Shown here: piece by piece, positions 34,280-45,681 of the stretch
How positions within the stretch are numbered: the first letter of the stretch is position 1
Layout: each line of letters starts with the position of its first letter
Source of the DNA: Mytilus trossulus
Taxonomy: Eukaryota > Mollusca > Bivalvia > Mytilida > Mytilidae
Reading direction: 5' to 3'
DNA: 64,000 nucleotides
Assembly (NCBI RefSeq): GCF_036588685.1
Contig: NC_086378.1
Coordinates: 49,656,686-49,720,685 of the forward strand
Position numbers and translations under genes: made by a program
The notes under the pieces: generated by a model
The model's input: only the letters and a program-made list of their open reading frames with translations
Told to the model about the DNA's origin: nothing
Database searches by the model: none

Positions 34280-36060
34280 TTCTATTTTCATGCTGTTATC
34301 GAACATTTGCAATCATGTAATTTACAAAGTCTTTTCGTCTGTTATAGTAATTTGTTTATTCATAATTACTGATTATGACCATGTCATATTTTTTTTACAA
34401 TTAATGATTTCTTTTAAAATACTTTTCCATAAAAGGGGGTCTGATCTGGGTTTACGGAACAAAGAATAAAGGGCAAAACTTGCAGAATAAAGTGCAAAAA
34501 AATAAATAACAGAGAACAATTGGGTGCTAAAATATAAAGAATAAAGAAATTTGGTAATACAAAATTAAAATGTATAAATGACGGACCCTAAGGATATAAA
34601 AAACCTATCGATGCAAAATATATAATAATTATGCATAATCAATACCAAGACGTTGGAATTTCATAGTATGAAAACTTGACGTTATGTAATAAAACTGACG
34701 ACGTCACGATTTTTGATGTTTTTTTGGGCAAAATGTTGAGGTTGCGTCGCTTCTACCGGGAAAACGAAGTCGGTGACCATATATTTTTTTTACACCATCT
34801 AATTGGTAAGACAAAGAAGAAGAAAATGTTATTTTAAAAAAAAATTCTATGGAGTGATTTGTGTGATTTATACAGGAAAACAAAAAATGTAGAAGAAAAA
34901 CAAGGATTTTCCCTATATATTCAATGTAATTTAGTACCTTCCCGGACCATTCTAAAAGTTGATTTTTCTCGAAAACGAAGTCGGTGACATATACTTTTTT
35001 TTACATTTTTGGATGTATATTTTCAATATCTAATTGAGTTTAAAATTTAAAAAAAATCTATGGACTAGTTCATTTACTGATCCTTGACCTTAAGGGGTTA
35101 TGGGCCCAAAGTTTAAGCATTTAGGGCAACAAAAGGGGGCAAAACAAGATTTTTTTTCTAGTTTCCAGGCAATAACTTGTCTGTATGGATATCTCTGAAA
35201 TTGTATCACTATGTACCATATAACAAAGGGAAGGCTGGGATTAGGTTTTGGATTAATTGCCCAAAATTTGTAGGAATTAGGGGCCAATAAAGAGTCCAAA
35301 GGAGGCGTATTTCTAGATTCCAGACAAAAGCTTGTGTTTAAGTATGTATGGATCTCTCTGAAATTGTACTACTGTACAAGGTTTCATACAGCAAAGGAAA
35401 AGATTAAACTACATATGTACAAGGTTTCATACTGCAAAGGAAAAAGATGAAATTAAGTTTAAGGGTTATTGTTTCAAGGGGGTTTCAATAAGCTGTGGGA
35501 GATTTTTTGTTTACAATTTTAATAAATTATAATTACGATTTATTCAACTTACGTTAACATGCCAGATTTTGATTGGTTCATACGAGGGAAACAATTTACT
35601 CTATCCAATGGTTTTAATGTCACCCTCTCGTGCAGGTTAATAAAAAATCGACAGTTCCAAAAACTTGTAAACATCAATGATTCTATAGACAAAACTTAAG
35701 TTATATATTTCTTTTTATAGATTGTCTCTTTAGGTATAAAAAAAACTACTACTTGCTTCACTTTTTTTATTTCACTATAAAGTGTCAATTAAACAAATTA
35801 TATTTGCTACAACGTAAAATAAAAGGGATCACACACAAGTGATCATAAGTAAGGTTCGTGTGAGTATTTTATATACTTCATATTCAAGGCATGATAGCTG
35901 TGACTTTGAGATGTATTTGCAATACAAGTGTTGTAAGTCAGGTCTTCTGCTAGTCAGAAAATGCTTGTAGTAACTAGTAAATTATTTCCATGTATACTGT
36001 ATAATAATATCTGTAATTGTGATATATGAGAAATCTCATCTTATGAATGACAGATGTTCT
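34280..36060. other. Intergenic, repeat-derived
   Basis: An AATAAA at 34465-34470 may end the Mutator-like transcript. GAAAACGAAGTCGGTGAC occurs twice (near 34758 and 34972). Bases 35090-35480 belong to repeat C. I see no coding exon. Confidence 0.4.
35535..35660. mobile_element. MITE-like repeat, second copy
   Basis: The segment with ATTTTGATTGGTTCATACGA, AATTTACTCTATCC and CACCCTCTCGTGCAGG matches 6120-6295 in the same order. Confidence 0.45.
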
Positions 36061-36066
36061 ATTTAA

Positions 36067-36367
36067 GGTGGTACCCAACACCTTCACTAACATTATTTTT
36101 GCTCGTTTAATTTTCATAAAATTTTGACAAAGAATTTACTTTGACCCTTTGAAAAATTTATTAAAATTTCAAATAATTTGAACCAACCATTTTATCAGAA
36201 AAATTACACTGGTTATATAGCAGTTTGACAAAGACTAGTTTTGATCATCGAGAAGCTTAATGTTCACTGTGCTTAAACGGCCGTGGGTAACTTAACAACA
36301 CAACGTGATTAAAACGTTTAGCTGATATTACAGAGTTATCTTCCTGTAGTGTTAGGTACCATGCACC
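36067..36367. mobile_element. 301-bp MITE with TTAA flanks
   Basis: The element starts GGTGGTACCCAACAC and ends with the inverted GTGTTAGGTACCATGCACC. Both sides are flanked by TTAA (36063-36066 and 36368-36371). TTAA target duplications are characteristic of piggyBac-type transposases, so this is probably a piggyBac-mobilised non-autonomous element. Confidence 0.7.
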
Positions 36368-36379
36368 TTAACCACTTTG

Positions 36380-37550
36380 AGCATTTTTTAAATCTACCTG
36401 ATAATAAACTTTCAACGTAATATTTACACTGTTTGTAAGCGATTTGTCAATTGTTTCTTTTGGTATTATTGCAAGATAATTTCTTGTTTCAAAACTGAAT
36501 TTGTCTAGTAAGGATTATCGAAACATTTCTTTAATATATATTTTATTTAATTTAGTGTTTGTTGTGTTCATGTCGACACTTTTTTTTAGCTATCTCTAGA
36601 CAAATATTTTGATAATATGCGAGATAAGGTAGCTCGATTTTGTTTACAGAGGCAATACTGGAACGCGTTATGTTGATTGTCTCTTCTGTAATATCATATC
36701 TTGTAACATGTATTGATTGAAAGTAAACACGAAAAGGTTACACATATCACATGTCGTCCACAACAGTCAATTTTCTTGGAATCAAGACTAAAAATCTATA
36801 ATACACGAGCAAGCTTTTTATATTTATTATTCATAACTTGTCAGTTCAACTTATCTTGTGTTTCAAGATTAGAATTTGACCCTCTCATCAAGGTAAATGA
36901 TTTTATTATTCAGTGTGAATAGCAAAAGTAGGATCTTCAATGAGACAATTTTCCACAAGAGAACAACTAACACTCAATTAAATGAAATAAAGTAAAAACC
37001 GAAAAACAAATATTATGTACAGCAACAAACGACAATCACAGTTGCTGAAGTACTGACTCCTAGGTGACTTCGAACAGACACTTACAAAATGTGGCGGGAA
37101 TACCCTTGTTTCAAGACCAGCTAATCGACCAACATTTTCGCTAGCCACATGCGGAGAGGATGAAAGTGGATCGTAACCCTTGGCTAGCGAAGATGATTCA
37201 TCCCTTGACTGCGGAAAGTGCAACATAATAAAAAATAAGCTGAATAGGGCTTAACTCATCAGATCGATACAAAGCAGAAATACATCTAACAAAAACACAG
37301 AGTGGAATTGACAGCCTACACTAAGTACAGATCTGAGAGTACTCGTAGTTTATTATGGAACGCCACAGCTGTCGTATGTGGAGCTCTGAAATTACGTTAT
37401 GCTGTTTCATTATTAGTTGATGATATATATATTGTCGTTTCTGACAGTCTTTGGTCCCCTTGTCGAAGTATCAAATGAGAACATTTGACCTTGCCGATTT
37501 TATGAATCACTCCAATGAGAAATCTGTGCGTTACTATATTTTTATTCTTT
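36380..37550. other. Intergenic with one unresolved open frame
   Basis: Mostly A+T-rich DNA. On the minus strand, 37086-37226 encodes a short frame with KGYDPLSSSPHVASENVG that ends at a good donor, TTTT|GTAAGT. No partner exon was found, and GCTAGCCA/TGGCTAGC words around it suggest a repeat, so I do not call a gene. A 5' UTR exon of the lectin gene may also lie here. Confidence 0.3.
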
Positions 37551-37558
37551 ATTTCAGA

Positions 37559-40500
37559 ATGATTTACAAAATGTTCCTGCACTTTTTTGTTGTCCTTTGT
37601 TGTATTCCAAGAACTATGTCGGACTCCTGTCTTGGCGATCAGGAGAAATCGATTATATCTGACATCAAATCATCACTAAAGAAACTAGAACATAATTTGA
37701 ATGGTAGGATTGATTTATATTGTAATTTTAAATCGATAGAAAATATATGTTCTTTACTCGCTATTTTATGCAGACAATTTGAGAAGCTACAAGGATCATG
37801 TGTTTGTCACATAGATCTATATGCTTCTTCAATAATGGCCACTCTAAAACATCGTAGACTATCTCAACGCAAAATTATGTAAATAAATCATTTAAGGAAC
37901 ACAACAACTACACCTTTAAGGAGTAAACTAACTATTTCGACAAGGGACAAGAATTTGGTTTTGTTCATCAGTGTACTATTTGCATATTGTTTTTCCTCAT
38001 CTAATATTTGTTTTGTAAGATACAATGTATACATAAAAGATTGGTAAACTCATCATTAATTTAGGACAATTTCTTGTACAAGGAGACAACAGTTGATGTC
38101 TGCCATTTAGAAAATTTGGAAATATTGTCATGTTGAAAAGTTTTAGCGTATTCATTTTTTCAAGGAGTCAACCAACGAGTTCAACCTTGTTACCAAAAAT
38201 GGGGATCTTGTCATGTTCAATAGTTTTGCTAGTTTTGAAAGATTTTCTTTATTGATGATAAAATTATAGTATGCCATTTCATTAAGCAATTTTCGTTCTG
38301 AATTTCCCCGGAGTTATTTTACTTTTTCAAGATAATAAGCAAACACGCAAACAATAATTATTGGTTAACATCATTATTCAAGAGCAATATGCCTCTTATA
38401 GGGAGTCGATTTAAGCCAGAACACGTACATGTATTCATAGATCATGTTTCGCTGATTATTTTAGAATTAAAAGTTTCTTTTTATCTCGCGTCATATCTAA
38501 GTTAATAGGTAAAAATTGTTGTCTGTCAGATTTAATGTGAAAACACAATTTCTCCTTCTATCGTTGTTTCCAAGAAAACAATTTACCTTTTATCCCAATT
38601 TACTATTTCTTGTTGCAAATTTTGTTTGGAAGGAGGTTACCAGATTTTTAAAATTTTAAATTAGATACCCAATTGATGATTATGACTAGCATGATTACTA
38701 AACTTGTTTTTAAGTGAAAATTTGGTAGCAAAGTATGAAATAAAGAGTTATGAAAATTAATGTTAATGATTATAAATATGATTATAATAATTATTTGTCA
38801 TTATTAGAAAAATCACGAAGATGTCCGGATGGATGGAGGGATTACAAAAACCACTGCTACTTTTTTTCTTCCGAAAAGAAATCATGGCACGAAGCTGAGG
38901 TACATGTAATTAAGTGACTAATTCAATTGGATGTTATACATAAAATAATTATGCAAATCTCACAAAAAAGATGTTTCAATTCATCAAATATTTCAAAACT
39001 TACGTTAATTGCCAAAAGTCTGAACCTCTAGCATTGCTTAAAATTTCCATTTCCTTAATATGTCTACCTGTGAAACAAGTTAAAACCATTGACTTTGTCT
39101 TTTTTTCAGTTTTTTTGTTGAACAAAACTTGCTTTTATCTCGTCAAATTGCATTTTATATATCGATTCTCACGGATCGTTTTTTTGGCTACTAAGTCATA
39201 TGATAAAAATCGGGGAAAAAAATTGGTCCTAGTATATCTGATAAGTTTATACAGAAACAAAAGTTAAGGATTCCATTCGTTGAAAAAAGATTTACAAAAC
39301 AAATAATTATATAGAAACGATTCAAACCCTCTTATAATAAAACGTGAAATGTGATAAAGAAATAAGAATTAAAAAGCGTGTTGTAAATACCAGCAATACA
39401 TATACTATATTAAGGCAGCAACCATTTGATTTTCGGGGGGGGGGGGCTATGGTTTTTTTTGGAAAAAAAAGTTTGTTTCCAGGTTTTGGTGAAAAAAATA
39501 ATTTTTTTTTGACCCTGAGAAAAAAAAATTGTTTGTTTCACCCTCAGCTGCCACTATATGTAATGCTAAAATTGAAATACAAAAATTGTTTTCGGTTTGT
39601 CGCTAAAAAATGGATTGTTCTTCGCCGAAGGCGAAAAAAAAAGTTTGCACAGAAAAAAGAACCATAGCCCCCCCAGAAAATAAAATGGTTGCTGCCTAAG
39701 TACCTACTGAAATTAGCACTGCACAAGCCGGTCATTGAATCACATCATATTTATGTAGTTCTACGTCCCTCGTTATCGAAAAAAATGTAGTTTCCACGAG
39801 TACCGTTCGTAGAGAATTCAAGTTATTTGCTTTAACCTATCATCCCTTTCATTTGGTGAACAATGGATTGGACGACCGTACATGCAGTATGACACAGTTT
39901 TTGTAATGCAATGCAGATTTTCAGTATCTGTTCAAATAATACGTGTTTCGTAATACCCATGTTCAATATCTATGCTATATTTTTGGAAATTATTTCAGAA
40001 TCAATGTAGAAAAATGGGAGGTTATCTAGTTAAAGTTACAGATTCTGCAGAAAACTCTTGGCTTGTCAACACTATTACCAGTAAAAGTAAATAGTATTTT
40101 ATTCAGTTATCAAATAGCATCATGTGTCGCTCAATTTGCTTTTTAAAGTAGCAAGTTTACTTAATAGTTTCCCGCAATAGACACAGCAAAATTGGGACTT
40201 AATAGGCTTTAGCATACAATATATATGAAGACTCACCCGGAAAAATTAGCAAAAAACATTTGACTGAATGTCTTATGAAAACACAAAAGAAATTTAGAAA
40301 AAATATATACAGAATCACGATGTCAATAATAATGTTACGATCATTGTATAAATACACTATATATCTTATTTTCTAATTTAAAATTTCCTTAGTTCACCTG
40401 AAATTATTTGTTTTTCCGTGGATGACAGTTGGTTGGTGGAATTTTTAAGATAATATTACACAGAAGCCATAAAACTGGATCATGTATAGCAAAGGTAAAC

Positions 40501-41547
40501 AATTAAGAGATCCCATTTGACCTTCAAAATCAATTTGAAGATTCAAGTTCAAGGATCTTAAAGAACAAATACCATTAACGCTCCGAAAAGAAAAAAAGAG
40601 CTCCAAACTGATAGTAGTATACGTATGTTAAAATCATTCTTCAAATCGTTTAAAATTGCTTGCATTGTTTATTCTCAGAAGTAATTCAACAGAGTTATTG
40701 GATTGGAGCAGCAGATTTTAAAGAAACTGAATGGACATGGGTTATTGATTTGTCAAAACTTGATTACTCTAACTGGAACTCAGGACAACTAAACAACTCT
40801 GGAGGAAATGAGGACTGTGCTCACTTCTATAAACAGTTTAACTACAAATGGAATGATATACCGTGTAATTATACGGGTGGTGGCTACATTTGTGAGAGTG
40901 AAAAAGTAAGAGGATTAATTTCGAAAAAAAAAATCATTGTGATATTGATATTATCAAGGATGTTTTATGAGATACCCACCTTGATACTATGGATTCACAA
41001 TACTTGTTGTTCTATGTCATAAGAATGAAGGTGCAAGAACCAATGTCTCCTTTTAATAATCAGTTCACAACACTGCTGGGTCAGTTTGTAAATAAAACAT
41101 ATTTTAATAATTCCTTTAATTGAAAGTATCATAGCTCCACACATGTACAAAACAAACAGATCATACAAAATAAAAGGCTAGTTCTAACAAGACCTCCTAA
41201 TCATAAATACTTGAAGACAGACTTACTACGTAACAGGCTGTAAAATACATGAAGTCTCGCTTTTCGTCATACATTTTATAAGTTTCTAAAGTTCGTGCAC
41301 ACAAGTTTGATGTATTCCGACAAAGTATACGTGAAGATACTGATCCTTCGTTGCATATGTTCTTCAATATGAATATAAATACAATTATAAATATGTATCC
41401 TAACAAAACGGGTTACTTAGCTGTTTCCATTATCATAAATGTTTTTGTTTCGCAACATGATTAGATATAAATTAATATTTTCAGGGATCTCATTGCCTCC
41501 CGTACTACAAGCTCATCAAACGGAAAGATAGCAGGAAACAAAGATAG
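37559..41547 (+). CDS. Secreted C-type lectin, five exons
   Basis: Exons are 37559-37703, 38808-38899, 39999-40086, 40679-40905 and 41485-41547. All are GT-AG with matching phases (1, 0, 1, 0), giving 204 residues. The N-terminus MIYKMFLHFFVVLCCIP is a signal peptide, followed by a short helical stalk (EKSIISDIKSSLKKLEHNLN). The single C-type lectin-like domain opens with CPDGWRDYKNHCYFF and continues with SWHEAENQC, YWIGAAD, WNSGQLN, EDCAHF, KWNDIPC and YICE. The sugar-specificity triplet position reads QLN instead of EPN or QPD, while WND is kept, so calcium-dependent binding is possible with uncertain specificity. Secreted lectins of this size are usual in bivalve haemolymph and mucus, where they bind microbial glycans. 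An acceptor-like TTATTTCAG directly before the ATG suggests an upstream 5' UTR exon. The intron-1 donor (G|GTAGGA) is the weakest junction. Confidence 0.88.
39413..39697. mobile_element. 285-bp MITE in lectin intron 2
   Basis: AGGCAGCAACCATTTGATTT at the left and AAAATGGTTGCTGCCT at the right are inverted ends, with a G-run and a C-run inside. A second copy in reverse orientation is at 59208-59430. The 107-codon frame through it is low-complexity and not a gene. Confidence 0.75.
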
Positions 41548-41605
41548 AAAAGTACAACAAAGATGTCAGAACAATAATGCCTTACCTTTTAATCATTGCT
41601 TTTGA

Positions 41606-41611
41606 AATAAA
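41606..41611 (+). promoter_or_regulatory. Polyadenylation signal AATAAA of the lectin gene
   Basis: AATAAA lies 59 bases after the TAG stop of the lectin gene, a normal spacing for a short 3' UTR. Confidence 0.6.
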
Positions 41612-41667
41612 CATTTAATAATCAAAGTCGCTTACGTATACTTCGCCACAGTACTATATAAATAAAT

Positions 41668-44575
41668 GAATGTTTGGTTTCATCGCATTTCTCTTAAAGG
41701 TGTCAGAGTGACAGTTATACCACCAATTAAAAATCCCTATCTGTTCACCCAAATTTTGCAATTTTCACAGCTTTCTAACTATTTTACCTTAAGTTTAACT
41801 TCATATAAACCAGGTATATCCTGAATTGTACATGTATCAGGATTCTACATGCCAATTTTCACCATACCTTTAAAGCCTTCTAACAAATTAACTGACCTTC
41901 AAAAAGAGATACTCCAAAAAAAAACTGGTTTTCCGGAAATCTAAAATTAGTATACTATGGAGCGCATTAATCCTTAATTTTTAATGCAAACTCATAGACG
42001 AGTAAATTTTGACTCAAAATGATCTTGATATATGTCTCTTTTACCCAAAGTTTTATTTCTGCATATTTGTTTGTTAGTAAACAAGGACATCAAAAGCACT
42101 ATTTTGTGTCAAAGTAGGGCTACTTTTGCATTCGTTCTAAATTTGAGGGAGTAATTGGTGGTCTGACACCTAAAAGGCAAAAAAAGTTGATCAGAAATTT
42201 TTTGTTCTGTTTATTCTTAATCCTTTAGTTAGTCAATTTGAAGTTAAAAACATCCTTTCTGAGCATAATGCGACTCATATTACAAATTGCACAGCTCAAT
42301 TTAAACTGACTGTAATGTAAGCCTTTGATAGAAAATACTTGAAAATCTCATTTTGGACTAGAGGAACATAAACTTTCAATATCAAGATCAGTTTTTGTTG
42401 ATTTATCCTTGTTTCTTCTACTGCTTTAAAGACTTTCCACAATTTTTACAATGAGTTTGATAAAAAAATCCAAGGTATTGAAGAGTCAATGAATATAAAC
42501 CCCCCTTTTTTACACCTGGTGTCAGTAATTGGAATATCAACTGATCAAAAGTGCAGTCATGGCAATTAAACTGTTTTATTTACTATCTGTCAAAAAAAAT
42601 TAAGGTATTAAACTTTCATTTGGGATAATAAATGAGATTTTTGTGAGTTTATGCAGTGTTTATAGTAGTCTATTTTAACTGCCATATACATGGAATGCCG
42701 CAATGATATAAGTAGTAAAAATCAAATAATTTTCATGACAACAACTTTTTTGAGGTAGTAGTCAACCTTTTTTTAAATGTTTAACACCACATAAACAACT
42801 TACTGTGCATTTATAACAATTTATAACCTTTTTTATATGAAAGCATATTGTCAGGGATAGAAAAGCTAAAAATAGCACACATTCAGGTTTAATGCTCTAA
42901 ATTTACAATATGTGACTTTTTGCTTCAAAAAAGGCTAGTTTTATTTTAAATGATCAGTTAAGACCAAAAAATCAATTGTTTTCTGAATTTTTGGTTTCAT
43001 CGCATTTCTTTTAAAGAGCAAAACAAGTTGATCAGAAATCTTTTGTTTTGTTTATTCTTAATCCTTAGTAAATTTGAAGTTAAACACATCCTTTCTGAGC
43101 ATAATGCGACTCATATTACAAATTTCACAGCTCAATTTAAACTGACTGTAGTGTAAGCCTTTGATAAAAAATACTTGAAAATCTCATTTTGGACTTGAGG
43201 AACATAAACTTTCAATATCAAGATCAGTTTTTGTTGATTTATCCTTGTTTGTTCTACTGCTTTAAAGACTTTCCACAATTTTTACAATGAGTTTAATAAA
43301 AAATCCAAGGTATTGAAGAGTCAATGAATATAGACCCCCCTTTTTTACACCTGGTGTCAGCAATGGGAATATCAACTGATCAAAAGTGCAGTCATGGTCA
43401 TTAAACTGTTTTATTTACTTTCTGTCAAAAAAAAATAAGATATAAAACTTTCATTTAGGATAATAAATGAGATTTTTGTGAGTTTATGCAGTGTTTATAG
43501 TAGTCTATTTTAACTGCCATATACATGGAATGCCGCAATGATATAAGTGGTAAAAATCAAATAATTTCATCAAATTTTCATGACGACAACTTTTTTGAGG
43601 TAGTAGTCAACCATTGTTTAAATGTTTAACACCACAGAAAAAACTTACTGTGCATTTATACCAATTTATAACATTTTTTGTATGAAAGCATATTGTCAGG
43701 GTGCTAAAAGCTAAAAATGGCACACATTCAGGTTTAATGCTCTGAATTTGTAATATGTGACTTTTTGCTTCAAAAAAGATTAAAATGTGGCTACTTTTAT
43801 TTCAAATGATCAGTTAAGACAAAAAAATCAATTGTTTTCTGAATTTTGGTTTTCATCGCATTTCTTTTAAAGAGCAAAATTTTTTTATCAGAAATCTTTT
43901 ATTTTGTTTTACTTAATCCTTAGTCAATTTGAAGTTAAAAACATCCTTTCTGAGCATAATGCGACTCCTATTACAAATTTCACAGCTCAATTTAAACTGA
44001 CTATAATGTAAGCCTTTGATAAAAATACTTGAAAATCTCATTTTGGACTAGAGGAACATAAACTTTCAATATCAAGATCAGTTTTTGTTGATTTATCCTT
44101 GTTTGTTCTACTGCTTTAAAGACTTTGCCCAATTTTTACAATGAGTTTAATGAAAAATCCAAGGTATTGAAGAATCAATGAATATTGACCCGCCTTTTTT
44201 ACACCTGGTGTCAGTAATGGGAATATTAACTGATCAAAAGTGCAGTCATGGTCATTAAACTGTTTTATTTACTATCTGTCAAAAAAATTTAAGGTATAAA
44301 ACTTTCATTTGGGATAATAAATGAGATTTTGGTGAGTTTATGCAATGTTTATAATAGGCTATTTTAACTGCCATACACATGGAATGCCGCAATGATATAA
44401 GTGATAAAAATTAAATAATTTCATCAAATTTTCATTACACAAACTTTTTTAAGGTAGTAATCAACCCTTGTTTAAATGTTTAACACCACAGAAACAACTT
44501 TCTGTGCATTTATAACAATTTATAACATTTTTTATATGAAAGCATATTGTCAGGGTGGGAAAAGCTAAAAAAAAG
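41668..44575 (+). repeat. Three tandem copies of a ~850-bp repeat
   Basis: Copies start near 42175, 43015 and 43868. They share AACATCCTTTCTGAGCATAA, TTTACACCTGGTGTCAG, CAACTGATCAAAAGTGCAGT and CATGGAATGCCGCAATGATA at fixed offsets. The short 5' piece at 41668-41698 carries the end-of-unit sequence GGTTTCATCGCATTTCT, so the array began before the inserted element at 41699. There is no open frame of note; mismatches and small indels separate the copies. Confidence 0.85.
41699..42170. mobile_element. 472-bp MITE inserted in the tandem repeat
   Basis: The element starts GGTGTCAGAGTGAC with ACCACCAATTA just inside, and ends TAATTGGTGGTCTGACACC. It is flanked by TAAA on both sides (41695-41698 and 42171-42174). 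The neighbouring tandem copies show the same junction without the element (TCTTTTAAAGAGCAAAA near 43009), which serves as an empty site and supports a 4-base duplication. Confidence 0.75.
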
Positions 44576-45672
44576 CTCTTTATTCCACCAAGGGTGATCT
44601 AAGCCGGATCATTCCTACCAGATCACCCAAGCCTACGGTTCTTTGGTGTGTATGCTTTTCTTTGTTTTGAAAAATTTTGGCGGGAATGTCTCATCCTCAA
44701 AAAACTGTATTATTCATTGGGAAAAGACACACTTTTGAAATTAATGTAGAAAAAAAAACATTGTCTATGCTGGGTTTCGAACTCAATACCTTTAGCATAT
44801 CAACCCTCGACACATTTTCCTCTTAATAAAATTTTATTCAAATATGTACAATGAAACCTTCACCAGACAGTACCCGGTATCACAAACCGACAGTAACATA
44901 TAGTCAGTTACACACAAAAGAAATTCAATGTAAGTTCAGATACTAATATGTTTATAATTAATATAAAATGTCTGCATGGTTATCTGTTACTATATAAGTT
45001 AACTTCAAAACTAGTCCTGCCACAAATTAACATAAGTTAACTTTCGCTTTGTCAAATCCGATCAAAACCAGACCTGTTCCCGAGTTACCTTTTGACTGGT
45101 CTGCTCAACAATAAGTTAACTTGTAACCAGGACCGCTCTACATCGATTTTTTAAAAATATTTTTCAATATCTTTGTTTCGTAGTATAAACATCGAAAATA
45201 AAGCAAAATTAATACTTCCATTATATAAACAGGATTAACTAAAAATATTTGAAAATAAAGTACGCATAAAACGTTGCTTGTAAAACAAATTTATCTGTGA
45301 TCTGACAATCTATCAATTATAGAAACGATCTTGGTTACAATGATAACCGGTACTGAATATGTATTTCGATATCAATTCAACTGTATTTGCACTTTATTAT
45401 GTATATCTTTGAAAAGACGTATATCTGATGTTAGTTGTATACGTCCTTGTTAGTTATACATCCTTGAACAATGCACAACTTGTACAACAAAATTATTTGA
45501 CCGCATCAACCAAAACAGACCATATGTGCACTTTATTTTGTAAATCTATATACCCGCATAGTAAATCAGCCATAATTTTTATGTTAGGATTCAAACTATA
45601 ATACAATCATGACAATGGACAGCAATATTGCAATACAATAACAAAAAAAAATTGTTCCCATAAATTTAGGGT
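44576..45672. other. Repeat-derived intergenic DNA
   Basis: Bases 44577-44660 hold a small inverted repeat (GGGTGATCTAAGCCGGATC with CCAGATCACCC). Bases 44765-44820 contain GGTTTCGAACTC, which resembles a reversed tRNA box B. Bases 44997-45130 carry AAGTTAACTT palindromes and GACCTGT words also found at 48700-49070, on the other side of the foldback element. Confidence 0.4.
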
Positions 45673-45681
45673 GCCAGCATG

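Noticed and set aside
37704-37882. Read-through of lectin exon 1 to a 143-codon frame
   Set aside because: Splicing at 37703 joins a C-type lectin domain in phase. The read-through part has no recognisable sequence. Intron retention cannot be excluded.
39344-39735. Frames on both strands through the 39.4-kb MITE
   Set aside because: Low-complexity Lys/Phe-rich translations of A and T runs within an inverted-repeat element.
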